From: PKWO01 sp036384915
GTDB taxonomy: Bacteria > Pseudomonadota > Gammaproteobacteria > Burkholderiales > Burkholderiaceae_D
Direction of reading: 5' to 3'
Length of the DNA stretch: 64,000 nucleotides
NCBI GenBank assembly: GCA_036384915.1
Contig: DASVLJ010000025.1
Span: 124,001-188,000 of the forward strand
In this document: positions 1 to 9,957 of the stretch, one piece after another
Layout of the letters: each line of letters begins with the position of its first letter
Numbering within the stretch: position 1 is the first letter of the stretch
The notes under the pieces: model-generated
Told to the model about the DNA's origin: nothing
What the model saw: only the letters and a program-made list of their open reading frames with translations
The model's database searches: none
Position numbers and translations under genes: made by a program

Positions 1-3000
1 TTCTGGATGCCCTCGGGCAGGGTGACGTTGACCGCGGACGTGGCGGCGCCCAGGCCGGTGGTGCTCTGCGCCAGGATGGCCTGGATGGATTCGTTCTGGC
101 CGCCGGCCAGCGAGATGGTGTCGGCCAGCCCGGGCATGTAGCCGTCGATGGCGACGGTATTGCCCTGGGTGTTGTAGATGGTCAACGTGACCGAGCCGTC
201 GCTGGCACGCGCTTGCGAGAACACGAGGTTCGATGCGCTCACGCCGGCGCCGAATGCGATGACGTCGCCCGTGCCGGCATTCTCGATGGTCGCGGCGCCA
301 TAGCCCGCCGCCATCGAGTAAGTCGTATTGCCCGCGCCGCCGACGAAGGTATCCTTGCCGCTCCCGGCGACCAGGGTATCGTTGCCGCTGTTGGAGTCCA
401 GCGTATCGTTGCCGGCGTTTGCGGTTCCCGTGATGCTGGCGCTGCCGGTCAATGCCAGCGTCGTGATACCCGTGCCCGCCGTGGCGCTGACGTTGGAATA
501 GGTCGTGGCGTTGCTGCTATCGGTATAGGAGCCGGCCAGCAACTCGGCAATGGTGGCCGTATTGCCGTCCGCAAAGCTGACCTGGTTCAGACTGCCGGCA
601 ATAGTGATCGTCTGCCCCAGGTCAGTGGTGAGGGTAACGACGTTCTGGCCGTTGACCACGGCGCTTGCGGCTGTGATGTCGCTTTCCCTCAGCGAATTGT
701 CGAACACCAAGGTGTCGGCGGCACCGCTGTTCTGGATCGCGAGGTTGCCGTCGGAGGAATTGACATCGTAAGTGGTGCTGCCGCCGCTGCCGACCAGGGT
801 ATCGCTGCCGGCGCCTGCCACCAGCGTATCGTTGCCCGTGTTGGCCGTGATGACGTCGTCAAGCGCATTCGCCGTGGCGGTGATGCTCGCGCTGCCGGTC
901 AGTTGCATGTTCTGGATGGTGCCGGGCAAGGTGACGGAAGCCGCCGAGGTGGCCGCCGAGGCGCCGCTGGTATTCTGGGCCAGGATGGCGCCCAGCGAAG
1001 CGGTGCTGCCGTCGGCGAACAGGATCGTATCGACCGGCGCTCCGCTGCCGACATCGATATTGACGGAGCCGCCCAGGCTGTTGGCGAGCGTGATCACTTC
1101 CGCGCCGCTCACCGTGGATTCGCTCGCGCTCAGGTCCGAAGCGGTGACGCCTGCGCCGAAGCTGAGGGCGTCGAACATATTACTGTTCTCTATCGTGGTG
1201 GTCTGGCTGCCGGCTGCGATGACGTAGTCGTCCGTTGCCCCGCCGCCGATGAGCGTGTCGCTGCCCGTCCCGGCCACAAGGGTGTCGTTGCCGATGTTGG
1301 AGACCAGGGTCATGTTCGCACCATTGGCCGTGCCGGTCACATTGGCGTTGCCGGTCAGCGCCAGCGTAGTGATGCCGCTACCTGCGGCGGCGTTGACCTG
1401 GGAGTAGATTGTGCTGCCCTGGGTATAGGAAGGGGCAAGCAACTGGGCAAGCGTGGCGCTGCTGCCGTCGGCGAAGCCGACGTTGGCCAGGGCGCCTTGA
1501 ATCGTGATCGTGCCGCCCTGGCTATCGGTGATCGTCGTCACGGTTTGGCCGTTGACGGTGGCCGCAGTGGTGGTGAGGTCGCTTTCGGTGATGCCGCTGC
1601 CGAAGATCAGGGTGTCGCTGGCGCTGCTGTTGACGATGGCGACGTTGCCGCTGCCCGCGCCGATCTGGTAGGTGGTGTTGCCGACTCCGCCGCCGCTCAA
1701 GGTATCGCTGCCCGTTCCCGCGATCAGGGTGTCGTTGGCGCCGCCAGCGGTGATGACGTCGGCCTGGCCATTGCCCGTGGCGGCGATATTGGCGGCCTTC
1801 AGTGCCATGTTCTGGATGCCGCCCGCCAGCGTGACGTTGGCGCTGGCGGTGGCGGCCGTGGGGCCGGTGGTGAGCTGGGCCACGAGCTGGCTCAACGATG
1901 CCGTGCTGCCGTCGGCGAAGGCGAGCGTATCGAGCATGGTGCTGCTGCCGTCGCCACCGCTGGCTATGCTGTCGAGTGCGCCATTGACGATCACTTCCCC
2001 GCCCTGGCTGTTCTGGATTGTGACGTCCAGGTTGCCGCTGGAATCGGTGGCGGTACTGAACGATAGACTGGGCAGGGTCGTGCCTGCGGCGAAGACGAGC
2101 GTATCGGCCCCCGCACTGGCATTGATGGCCGTCACCGTGCCCGAAACCGAGGACACCTCGTATATGTCCGACGCGCCGCCGCCGACCAGCGTGTTGTTGG
2201 CCGTGCCGGCGATCAAGGTATCGTTGCCGGCATTGGCGACGATGACGTCGTTGACGTTGTTGCCTTGCCCCACCAGATCGGCGGTGCCGTACAGGTTGAG
2301 GGTGTTCGCGGTAGATCCGCTCGACTGGGGAAGCGTGGCGTTGACGGCGCTCTCCGTCGCGCCGCCGGCGGTAAATTGGTTGGACAGGAGTTGCGCGAAA
2401 GTGGCGGCCGTGCCGTCGCCGAAGGTAGCTTGGGTCAAGGTGGTGCTGTTGACGGTGACGCTGGTACCGTCGTCGAAGCTCAAGGTGGTCTTGCCGCTGG
2501 CTTGGGTGATGCCGGCCATGTTGCCGACCGTCAAGCCGGGGCCGAATACCAGGATGTCGCCGGCGCGGGTACCGGAGATGGTGGTGGTGCCGCCGCCGGC
2601 GTCGATCTGGTAGGTGTTGGTGCTTCCGCTGCCGCCGATCAGGCTGGCGTACCCTTGGCCCGCGACCAGCGTATCGTGGCCGCTGCTGCCGCCCCTGACA
2701 GTGGTGGGGGCCGCCAGCGTGCCGCCGTTGCCGGCATTGAGCACGTCGTTGCCGCTGCCGCCGCTGATGGAATCGACGCCGGCGCCGCCGTTGACGGTGG
2801 TGGCGCCGCTGCTGGCGAAGACTTTGGTCGGTGCTGCCGCCGTGCCGCCGTCGCCGGCATTGATGACGTCGACGCCGGTGCCGCCATGCAGGTTGTCGAT
2901 GCCGGTGCCGCCGTTGATGGTGGTGGCGCCGCTGCCGGCCTGGATGGAGACAGGGGTTGCCGCCGTGCCGCCGTTACCGGCGTCGAGGATGTCGACACCG

Positions 3001-6000
3001 CTGCCGCCGGTAATCGCGGTGCTGCCGCTGCCGCCGATTACGGTGGTGGGGGCCGCCGCCGTGCCGCCGTTGCCGGCGTAGATGACGTCGTTGCCAGCGC
3101 CGCCCACCAGGCTGTCGATGCCGCTGCCGCCGTTGATAGTCGTGTTGCCGCTGCCGGCCTGGATGAGCTGATTGCCGTTGCCGGCGTTGAGCTGGTCGGT
3201 GCCGGTGCCGCCGTAGATTGTATCGTTTCCGCCGGCGCCGTAGATGGTGTCGTTGCCCGCGCCGGCATGGATGAGGTTGCTTTCCGCAGCGAAGCTGCCG
3301 GCCCAGTTTGTCGGGTTTCCGCTGATGATGGTATCGTTTCCGGTGCCGCCGTAGACGGTGTTTTGGCCGCCGTCGAGATAGACGGTGTCGTTGCCGCTTT
3401 CGGTGTTGATGTAGCTGGCGCCGCCGGCTCCGTAGATGACGTCGTTGCCGCTGCCGGCGAAGATCGTGTCCTGGCCGGTGCCGCTGTAGATCGTGTCGGC
3501 GCCGCTGCCGGCATCCAGGTAGTTGTTGCCGTTGGAGAGGACGTAGGTGTTTTGCCCGGCGCCGCCGTAGATGGTGTCGTTGCCGCCGCCGACGGCGTTG
3601 GTGAGGCCGCTGCTGTTGAGGAAGGTATTGCCGTAGTAGTTGGACGCCGGGGCAGCGGTCGCGGCAAATTGGACTGCACTGCTGCTGATCTGGCCGTTGT
3701 TGTAGGTGTAATCGGAGGCGGCGACGGCCCAGCCGCTGAGCGCGCTGGTGACGTCGACTCCGCCCACATAGGTGCTGCTGCCCGAGCCCATGATGACGAG
3801 GTTGTTGCCGGTGCCGGTGAGGATGGTGTCGTTTTCTGATCCGCCGACGAGGGTGTTGTTGCCGTTTTGCGTGTAGAGGAAACTGCCCGCGCCGCTGGTG
3901 GCGGCCTGGGTCTGGGTGTTGGTCAGTGCGGTGGCGAGCGGGATCTGGGTGTCGGCATAGGCGGTGTTGCCGCCGTTGTTTTGCGCGCCGGCTTCGATGA
4001 TGGCCCGGGTGCCGTTGCCAACGACCACGCTGTTGCTGCCGGTGACGGTGATGGTGTCGTTGCTGATGAGGTAGTTGCTGGTGTTGGTGGTGCCGCTGCC
4101 GCTGCCGCTGCCGTTGCTCGCCGTGCTGTAGTCGGTGGCGGTGAGGGTGTTCGATTCGATGGCCGGGCTGCCTTGCGCGGCGCTGAGGCTCAAGCTGGCG
4201 CTTTGGGAGGTTTTGCTGCTGCCGGTGTAGTTGAGGCTGAGCGCGAGGCTGGTTTGGCCGGCGGGGATGGTAAGGGCGACGGTGTTGCCGGTGAAGTTGA
4301 CCGTGCCGGCGCTGCTGCCAATCTGGTATTGCGAGGCGTCGGCGCCGCTTAAGGTGAGGTAGACGGTGCGCGTCTGCTGGCTGCCGCTCGGGGCGTAGAG
4401 CTTGAAATTGACGGTGGCGCCGGTGCCGGCGGCGCTGGCGGTGGCGAGGGCGCCGCCGGTGTTGAAGGGGTTGGCGTTGCCGGTGCTTTCCAGTGCGTAT
4501 TGGGCTTGGAGGTTGAGGCCGAGGTAGCCGCTTGCGCCGGCTGCGGTGGCGAGGTTGAAGTCGGCGAGGGTGACTTGTTCGCCTGCCGCCATGGCGCCGC
4601 CGCTGACGGTGAGGGTGCCGAATCCCTGGAAGATGTTGCTGCTGGCGTTGGGGGCGAATTGGTAGGTGGTGCCGTCCGCGCCGGTCCAGGTGTCGGCGGT
4701 GGGGCTGCCGTTGGCGCCCGTGAGTTTGGCGGCGTTGACGCTGACCTGGCCGGTGCCGGTGCCGAGGGTAAGGTTGGTCAGGCTGACGGTGGGGTTGGGC
4801 GTGCCGCTGGATGCGCTGGGGAAGTTGACCGTCAGGGTGTTGCTGACGGCTTGGTCGCTGTTGAGCGTGGCGGTGACTTGGGCGGTTTGGGCTTGCTGGG
4901 CGGTGTTGGTGTTGACGAGGCCGAAGGTGACGCTGTCTTGGCCGGCCGGGATGGTGACGGTGAATGCGCCGTTGATGGGGGTGAGGTTGGAGCCCAGGTC
5001 GCTGTAGTAGCCGGTGCCTTGTACGTTGATTGTTTCAGTTTGGGCGACGGTTTGGGCTCCGGAGGCGTAGACGGTGACGAGTTGTTCGTTGCTCGTAGCA
5101 TTGATGCTGGAATTGGCGGGGACAGCACCACCGTTGAGTAGTGGATTAGTTGTCGTTCCTATACAGACGGCACTCAGGCTTGAAAGCTTTATCCCATCAA
5201 ATCCATTTCCACACTGTGCAGCTTGCAAGTCAAAGCCATTGATAGCATAGCTTGAGCCGGAGCTCGTATCTAAGACCGTCATTAACTTTGAAACATTCGA
5301 ATAAGTATATTGGATATACCCGCTTTTCCAAGTCAAAATGTTTTGAGTGGAGGAGCTGGTGGGCGCGCTATTTACAACTCCTACAAGTTTGGAAGGACTT
5401 TGTGACGAGTTTCTATTTGTAGGCGCAGTACCAAAATACAAAGTGTCGCTCGAAACCTTGTTCAGGGTTACTTTGGTATTTCCGACATCTTCGTATATGG
5501 AATCATTAGTTCCATATATTACGTTGCTTGTGCCAGCCGCAACTTCGATTGTTTCATTTTCAGGCGTAGAAATTGTCGTTCCGTTAACTGACGGATTGCT
5601 TGGGCCATAAAACGTGCCGAGATATGGCAGACTGGTGTTGTTTTTTAATGCTGAGACAATATAAGGATCATACGGATAAATGTTTGTGCTGGTTGCAGTT
5701 CCTCCGGTGATCGTCGCTTGCCCATCTGGGCTTTGTGCTTGCCAGGAATCCGAGAAAACGTTTAGATGCTCAGAAGGATCATGGCTCGCTAGTAGTTGCG
5801 CATCATGGTTTGGGCGAGTCGCCTCACCAATTTGTCTCGCAATGCCGTTAACTATGGTTTCGGCCGAAGCTTCGCCGGTAGTATCAAACCGGGGGTACGG
5901 CAAATCTGGGTCAAAATTAGAGTTTTCCTCAATTGCGTGAATCATTTCATGCAAAAGATTTAGAGCGGAGGAATTTACTCCTACCGATAAGTCCGAATTG

Positions 6001-6299
6001 CTGGGTAGTTTTGGAGGTAAGCCGAACACGATAGCGCTGTTAGTCGACCAATATACTGCTGACTTGCTGAAAATATTTCCAGGAACAAATCGGTCATTTC
6101 CCTCATACTTATTGGCCAAGAAATCTAAATGGCTATATATCACCAACTTATCGCCTAATTTTGCAAATTCCGATACGAGCGCAGCAGCCGTTGGATTTTC
6201 GTTCAAATAGACCAACGCAGCATTTAAGTCTGCGATCTGCTTTGGTGTTGGGGACCCAGTTAGTCCAGAAATGTTGGGTAAAGAAGTTGTTTTTGGCAT
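1..6299 (-). CDS. Giant RTX calcium-binding repeat protein with zincin-like N-terminal head (C-terminus beyond window)
   Basis: The minus-strand frame is open from ATG at 6299 to the left edge, so at least 2,099 residues are present and the C-terminus is missing. Residues 1-390 form an AT-rich head with the zinc-protease motif HEMIH at 117-121 and an acidic stretch (GEASAE, about 142-147) that could supply a third ligand. Then come beta-rich, Calx-beta/Ig-like segments (about 400-750). From about residue 850 there are many glycine-aspartate nonapeptides of the GGxGNDxx type, which bind calcium in RTX proteins. Larger modules of about 150 residues, each with NDTLVAG-like RTX turns, repeat to the edge. 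The family is exported by type I secretion, and a matching ABC exporter lies upstream in the same orientation. The start lacks a clear ribosome site; TTG a few codons upstream is in frame. Protease activity is inferred only from the motif. Confidence 0.85.
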   Translation of the reverse strand, partial: MPKTTSLPNISGLTGSPTPKQIADLNAALVYLNENPTAAALVSEFAKLGDKLVIYSHLDFLANKYEGNDRFVPGNIFSKSAVYWSTNSAIVFGLPPKLPSNSDLSVGVNSSALNLLHEMIHAIEENSNFDPDLPYPRFDTTGEASAETIVNGIARQIGEATRPNHDAQLLASHDPSEHLNVFSDSWQAQSPDGQATITGGTATSTNIYPYDPYIVSALKNNTSLPYLGTFYGPSNPSVNGTTISTPENETIEVAAGTSNVIYGTNDSIYEDVGNTKVTLNKVSSDTLYFGTAPTNRNSSQSPSKLVGVVNSAPTSSSTQNILTWKSGYIQYTYSNVSKLMTVLDTSSGSSYAINGFDLQAAQCGNGFDGIKLSSLSAVCIGTTTNPLLNGGAVPANSSINATSNEQLVTVYASGAQTVAQTETINVQGTGYYSDLGSNLTPINGAFTVTIPAGQDSVTFGLVNTNTAQQAQTAQVTATLNSDQAVSNTLTVNFPSASSGTPNPTVSLTNLTLGTGTGQVSVNAAKLTGANGSPTADTWTGADGTTYQFAPNASSNIFQGFGTLTVSGGAMAAGEQVTLADFNLATAAGASGYLGLNLQAQYALESTGNANPFNTGGALATASAAGTGATVNFKLYAPSGSQQTRTVYLTLSGADASQYQIGSSAGTVNFTGNTVALTIPAGQTSLALSLNYTGSSKTSQSASLSLSAAQGSPAIESNTLTATDYSTASNGSGSGSGTTNTSNYLISNDTITVTGSNSVVVGNGTRAIIEAGAQNNGGNTAYADTQIPLATALTNTQTQAATSGAGSFLYTQNGNNTLVGGSENDTILTGTGNNLVIMGSGSSTYVGGVDVTSALSGWAVAASDYTYNNGQISSSAVQFAATAAPASNYYGNTFLNSSGLTNAVGGGNDTIYGGAGQNTYVLSNGNNYLDAGSGADTIYSGTGQDTIFAGSGNDVIYGAGGASYINTESGNDTVYLDGGQNTVYGGTGNDTIISGNPTNWAGSFAAESNLIHAGAGNDTIYGAGGNDTIYGGTGTDQLNAGNGNQLIQAGSGNTTINGGSGIDSLVGGAGNDVIYAGNGGTAAAPTTVIGGSGSTAITGGSGVDILDAGNGGTAATPVSIQAGSGATTINGGTGIDNLHGGTGVDVINAGDGGTAAAPTKVFASSGATTVNGGAGVDSISGGSGNDVLNAGNGGTLAAPTTVRGGSSGHDTLVAGQGYASLIGGSGSTNTYQIDAGGGTTTISGTRAGDILVFGPGLTVGNMAGITQASGKTTLSFDDGTSVTVNSTTLTQATFGDGTAATFAQLLSNQFTAGGATESAVNATLPQSSGSTANTLNLYGTADLVGQGNNVNDVIVANAGNDTLIAGTANNTLVGGGASDIYEVSSVSGTVTAINASAGADTLVFAAGTTLPSLSFSTATDSSGNLDVTIQNSQGGEVIVNGALDSIASGGDGSSTMLDTLAFADGSTASLSQLVAQLTTGPTAATASANVTLAGGIQNMALKAANIAATGNGQADVITAGGANDTLIAGTGSDTLSGGGVGNTTYQIGAGSGNVAIVNSSASDTLIFGSGITESDLTTTAATVNGQTVTTITDSQGGTITIQGALANVGFADGSSATLAQLLAPSYTQGSTIYSQVNAAAGSGITTLALTGNANVTGTANGANMTLVSNIGNDTLVAGTGSDTLIGGGATDDYVIAAGSQTTTIENSNMFDALSFGAGVTASDLSASESTVSGAEVITLANSLGGSVNIDVGSGAPVDTILFADGSTASLGAILAQNTSGASAATSAASVTLPGTIQNMQLTGSASITATANALDDVITANTGNDTLVAGAGSDTLVGSGGSTTYDVNSSDGNLAIQNSGAADTLVFDNSLRESDITAASAVVNGQNVVTLTTDLGQTITIAGSLNQVSFADGNTATIAELLAGSYTDSSNATTYSNVSATAGTGITTLALTGSASITGTANAGNDTLDSNSGNDTLVAGSGKDTFVGGAGNTTYSMAAGYGAATIENAGTGDVIAFGAGVSASNLVFSQARASDGSVTLTIYNTQGNTVAIDGYMPGLADTISLAGGQNESIQAILAQSTTGLGAATSAVNVTLPEGIQ

Positions 6300-6372
6300 A
6301 TTGGGTCCGAAGATAGTCGTGTTGTAGAGATTTTGAATCAATCAATTTAATATGGGAAATTCTGTGACATTT

Positions 6373-6927
6373 CTAATTTTCATACAAACATGAATCAAAG
6401 TGTTTGAGACCTCTAGCGAAACTGATTATCTCTTGAGCGACACTTTGATTTGCTTGGATCGGAATGCCATTGAATTCGCCTCTAATTGTGTTGTTTGTTG
6501 ATTTTGTTCCTTCAAAAGTAAAATGGGATTCCCCCCCATCTCTCTTGAAGAAAACAAGTTCCTCTTTTATTTCCCAATCTCGATCAAGGCGCTTTTGCTC
6601 CTTAATGTTTGATTCCTGTAATATAGAAAGCGCCCTTTCGATATCTTCGGTGCGAGTGGAGGAATGATTGCATGGGTTTTCTCTGAAGGTGGATTCGGCA
6701 ATGCGGACCAGATGCTTAACCCCGGTTCTTTCAATAATCACGGCAACTTTGACAGTTTCAGATTGAATTTTCTCGTAATTCAAATAGTCAAATTTCTGAT
6801 TGGGCGTAATTTTATAGCTTTGACTGAAAAATCCATTTTGAGAGAGCAAAAAAAGAAAAAAAATCACAATGGCTACCGTTGCCAAAATAATGCTTTTGTT
6901 TGACGCGATAAATTTCATTGTCCGCAT
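6373..6927 (-). CDS. Small membrane-anchored protein, paralogue of the adjacent upstream gene
   Basis: 184 residues. It begins with a short basic stretch and one hydrophobic helix (about residues 11-29), so the remainder should lie in the periplasm. No known family was recognised. The C-terminal half aligns with the next gene upstream (6979-7677): both carry the pattern EE-hydrophobic-F, a glycine/glutamate turn, F-x-F-x-G, NN, G-x-F, and both have an ES...C...T...I segment earlier. GGAG lies about eight bases before the ATG. It sits 73 bases before the RTX gene in the same orientation and has the same AT-rich composition as the RTX head. A role as immunity protein, inhibitor or secretion accessory for the RTX protein is inference from position only. 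Confidence 0.75.
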   Translation of the reverse strand: MRTMKFIASNKSIILATVAIVIFFLFLLSQNGFFSQSYKITPNQKFDYLNYEKIQSETVKVAVIIERTGVKHLVRIAESTFRENPCNHSSTRTEDIERALSILQESNIKEQKRLDRDWEIKEELVFFKRDGGESHFTFEGTKSTNNTIRGEFNGIPIQANQSVAQEIISFARGLKHFDSCLYEN

Positions 6928-6978
6928 GTTAATCTCCAGTTTCTCATCATTTAAATATTTGGGCGATATTAAATAAGC

Positions 6979-7677
6979 TTATTTTGCAAGCTGCTGCTTG
7001 GTAAATTCGACGCAACCCTTTTTCAATTCATCGGCTATATTTGCCTGCGCTTTCAGAGAGGCGGTTTCTTGCGATGCTTGCGTGGATTTAGCGAAAGTTT
7101 CGTTGTAGTCGGCATGTGCGCCCCATCGATAAAGGGCTGTGACAATATTCGGGCTTGTGACTATTTTTTGGGTGTCGAAATACCCTGCCAAGTTATTGGA
7201 TGAACTAAGCGGTCCAGAAAACAAAAATTTCCTTTCTTCGCCATTCATCATTTCAAATAGAACCTCTTCGCGAACGTCTATTGCGACGTGCAAATAATCC
7301 TCCCCATCTTTCGATTTTGCCTTTTTGGGGCGAGATGCCTTGATGATCTCAACCATGTCCAATATCTTTTCTTTGGTATTGGCAGAAAATGAGCATCCCA
7401 GTTTTTGCAATTGGGATTCATCAAGGCCAGCATAATGCTCGGCGTGTGGAAATTCAAAGAATAAAGCAACTGATTTTGCGTTCTTCAAGTCACTAAGTTC
7501 ACGCACAATGCTAATACTGCTACCTCCGTTTTGATTCGCAGAAATTGCATTGATTAGTTTTATATTAGGGGAATTTTCCTGCGCTGCAGCCGTTTTTGGG
7601 CAGGAGGTGGTAATTAAAAAGGAAATTAAGACGCAGATGTCACGTAGGCGAGAATATGGGTGAGCGTTGATTTTCAT
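6979..7677 (-). CDS. Exported protein, paralogue of the adjacent downstream gene
   Basis: 232 residues with an N-terminal hydrophobic segment ending in TSCPKTAAAQE. This fits either signal peptidase I cleavage after AAA or an imperfect lipobox at the cysteine. AGGA lies before the ATG. The mature part contains EEVLF, F-x-F-x-G, SNN and G-x-F in the same order as the 184-residue neighbour, so the two are probably tandem duplicates that have diverged. No domain was recognised. It lies between the type I exporter and the giant RTX gene, all on one strand, so co-transcription is likely. Base composition is AT-rich compared with the exporter. Confidence 0.75.
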   Translation of the reverse strand: MKINAHPYSRLRDICVLISFLITTSCPKTAAAQENSPNIKLINAISANQNGGSSISIVRELSDLKNAKSVALFFEFPHAEHYAGLDESQLQKLGCSFSANTKEKILDMVEIIKASRPKKAKSKDGEDYLHVAIDVREEVLFEMMNGEERKFLFSGPLSSSNNLAGYFDTQKIVTSPNIVTALYRWGAHADYNETFAKSTQASQETASLKAQANIADELKKGCVEFTKQQLAK

Positions 7678-7785
7678 TTTTTTCCTGCCAAAGTGAAACC
7701 AATTGATTGTGAACGCAGAATATCGCCCGTGAAAGTCCAGCGTGACGTACCACTATATGTAATTGAGCCAGTATGTAAAACGGGT

Positions 7786-9957
7786 TTAAGTTTCATCAAA
7801 TTTCCATTTGGCAATTTGAACCACGTCGTCAAGCTTCAGGCATTTTGGTAGCGCATGCGTAATAAACAGCATCGTCACCTTACCCTTCAACTGATTGATG
7901 GTCGCCGCAAAATGTTCCGCCGTCTCCTGATCCAGGCTGCTGGTAGCTTCATCAAAGATCAAAATCTTCGGCTGCTTCAGCAATGCGCGTGCAATCGCCA
8001 GCCGCTGCTTCTGCCCGCCGGACAACCCGACCCCACGCTCCCCGATCTCGGTCTGATACCCCTTGGGCAAGCTTTCGATCATCTCGTGGATCTCCGCCAA
8101 CTTGCAGGCGTGCGTCGCCTGCTCAAAGCTCGCATGCGGGTTGGCGATGATCAAATTGTCGTAAATCGTCCCCGAAAACAGCACCGTTTCCTGCGGCACC
8201 ACGCCGAAGTAATGCCGCAGTTCGTTGGCGCTCAAGTTGCGGATATCGTTCCCGTCGATCTTGATCTGCCCATCGGACGGCTGATAAAAGCCCTGCAGCA
8301 GCTTGGCCAGCGTGCTCTTGCCCGAACCGGACGGCCCCATGATGGCGATGACCTGACCCGGCTCGACCTGCATGTTGAAGTCCTGATACAGGTAAGGCAG
8401 GTTCTCACCGTAGCGGAAGGCCAGGTGCTCGATATTGATGGCGCCCTTGGTCTCGCGCAGGCGGGAAGGCAGGATGGAATACGGCTCCATCGGCGCATTC
8501 ATGATGTCGCCCAGTCGTTGCACCGACATATTGGCTTGCTGGAATTGCTGCCACAGGCCGACGATGCGCAGCATCGGCTGGCTCACGCGGCCGGCGAACA
8601 TCTGGAAGGCGATCAGCATGCCGATGGTGAAGCTCACATCATGCATGACCGTGTAGGCGCCAAAGACAAGGATCAGCAGCGACATAAGCTGCTCGATGCC
8701 GTTGGCGGCCACGTTGTAGGTATTGGCGATCTGCTTCATGGCGAAGCCGGCTTGCAGGTAATCGGCCAGGTAGTCACCGTATTTGGCACTCAACTGCGGC
8801 TCCATCTGCAGGCTCTTGACGGTTTCCAGGCCCGACACGTATTCCGTGATGAAGGCCTGGTTGCGCGCCGAAAGCAGGAATTGATGGTTAAGCCTGGCGC
8901 GGAAGATCGGCGCCATGAGGAAGGAAAGGAGGGTGATGGCCCCGATCAGGGACAAGGCGATCAGGGTCAGCATCACGTTGTAGTAAAACATGATGCCGAC
9001 GAAGATCAGCAGGAAAGGCAAATCCAGCACCAGGGTCACGGCCGCGGAAGCGACGAATTCGCGGATGTTCTCCACGCCGCGCAATCGTTGCGTAATGACG
9101 CCGGTGGGGCGATGCTCAAAATAGCGCGGCGGCAGCTTGAACAGGTGGTTGAAAACGGCGCTGCCCAACACGGCATCGACTCTATTGCCCGTATGCAATA
9201 CCAGGTATTGCCGCGTCCAGGTGAGCAAGGCGGTGAAGAGCATGAAGACGCACAGACCAACGGCAATGACCAACAGCGTGCTTTCCGTGCGATGCACCAC
9301 GACCTTGTCGATCACGACCTGGGTAAACAGCGGCGTACCCAGGGCAAGCAGCTGGATAACCAGCGAAGCAATGAGCACATCGCGCCAGACGCGCTTGTGT
9401 TTCAAGAGTTCGGGAATGAACCAGCGAAAGCCGAACGGTTCGCCTTTGCCGGCCTGGTCCGGGTCGTTGACCGGCTTGTTGTTCAGCGCAAGCTGGAAGG
9501 CGATGCCGGCATAGCGCGCGGCGAATTCGGCGTGCGTGAGTTTGGTCGGCGTGTTGCTGCCGGCGGGGAAGAAAACGATGTGTTCGCCATCGGCCTGCAC
9601 AACGATGGCGGGGCGGGTTGCTCCAACGTATGCGCTTTCCGTCTCGCCCGCAACTTGCGGCTTGTCGTCATGCAGCACTACCAGGCAGGGCAGGCTAAGA
9701 CCGCTTAACTGGCTGGCCGGGCAATCCTTGCGCTTGATACGAAAGCCGAGCGCACGGGCAGCGTGGATCAGCGAATCGCAGTTATAGGGCGGCGGGAACT
9801 GGCGCACCAGCAGTTCGGCATCGAAGGGCTGGCGGTTCAGGGCGCAGAAGCTGCCCATGCTCCAGATCAGGTCTTCGGTCGAAAAGACATGCTGCGCCGG
9901 CCCCATGGGCGACGCCGTCCCGCGTTCCATGAACGCGCGGTACAGGCGACGCGACAT
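7786..9957 (-). CDS. Type I secretion ABC transporter (HlyB-like permease/ATPase)
   Basis: An inner-membrane exporter that powers secretion of RTX proteins together with a membrane-fusion protein and an outer-membrane channel, neither of which is in the window. In order: an N-terminal C39-like domain (about residues 20-145) that lacks the cysteine of a true C39 peptidase, as in HlyB; a six-helix ABC membrane domain (about 190-480) opening with the HlyB-like sequence LFTQVVIDKVVVHR; and an ATPase domain with Walker A GPSGSGKST (near 546), signature LSGGQKQR, Walker B ILIFDEATSSLD and a switch histidine in FITHA. ATG 9957 was chosen; the frame is open to TTG 10065, so the N-terminus could be 36 residues longer. 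It is the first gene of the RTX locus. Confidence 0.93.
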   Translation of the reverse strand: MSRRLYRAFMERGTASPMGPAQHVFSTEDLIWSMGSFCALNRQPFDAELLVRQFPPPYNCDSLIHAARALGFRIKRKDCPASQLSGLSLPCLVVLHDDKPQVAGETESAYVGATRPAIVVQADGEHIVFFPAGSNTPTKLTHAEFAARYAGIAFQLALNNKPVNDPDQAGKGEPFGFRWFIPELLKHKRVWRDVLIASLVIQLLALGTPLFTQVVIDKVVVHRTESTLLVIAVGLCVFMLFTALLTWTRQYLVLHTGNRVDAVLGSAVFNHLFKLPPRYFEHRPTGVITQRLRGVENIREFVASAAVTLVLDLPFLLIFVGIMFYYNVMLTLIALSLIGAITLLSFLMAPIFRARLNHQFLLSARNQAFITEYVSGLETVKSLQMEPQLSAKYGDYLADYLQAGFAMKQIANTYNVAANGIEQLMSLLILVFGAYTVMHDVSFTIGMLIAFQMFAGRVSQPMLRIVGLWQQFQQANMSVQRLGDIMNAPMEPYSILPSRLRETKGAINIEHLAFRYGENLPYLYQDFNMQVEPGQVIAIMGPSGSGKSTLAKLLQGFYQPSDGQIKIDGNDIRNLSANELRHYFGVVPQETVLFSGTIYDNLIIANPHASFEQATHACKLAEIHEMIESLPKGYQTEIGERGVGLSGGQKQRLAIARALLKQPKILIFDEATSSLDQETAEHFAATINQLKGKVTMLFITHALPKCLKLDDVVQIAKWKFDET

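Noticed and set aside
1..3600. Short regularly repeated DNA that could suggest a CRISPR array or tandem satellite
   Set aside because: The repeats keep reading frame and code glycine-aspartate RTX turns and larger protein modules; they are protein repeats, not CRISPR repeats with unique spacers.
213..4352. Long plus-strand open frames (e.g. 213-2066, 2265-3839) opposite the RTX gene
   Set aside because: They are strongly alanine/glycine/valine/aspartate-biased shadows of the GC-rich repeat coding on the minus strand, with no ribosome sites or recognisable motifs.
7855..9708. 617-residue plus-strand frame opposite the type I exporter
   Set aside because: The minus strand encodes an unmistakable ABC transporter with Walker and signature motifs.
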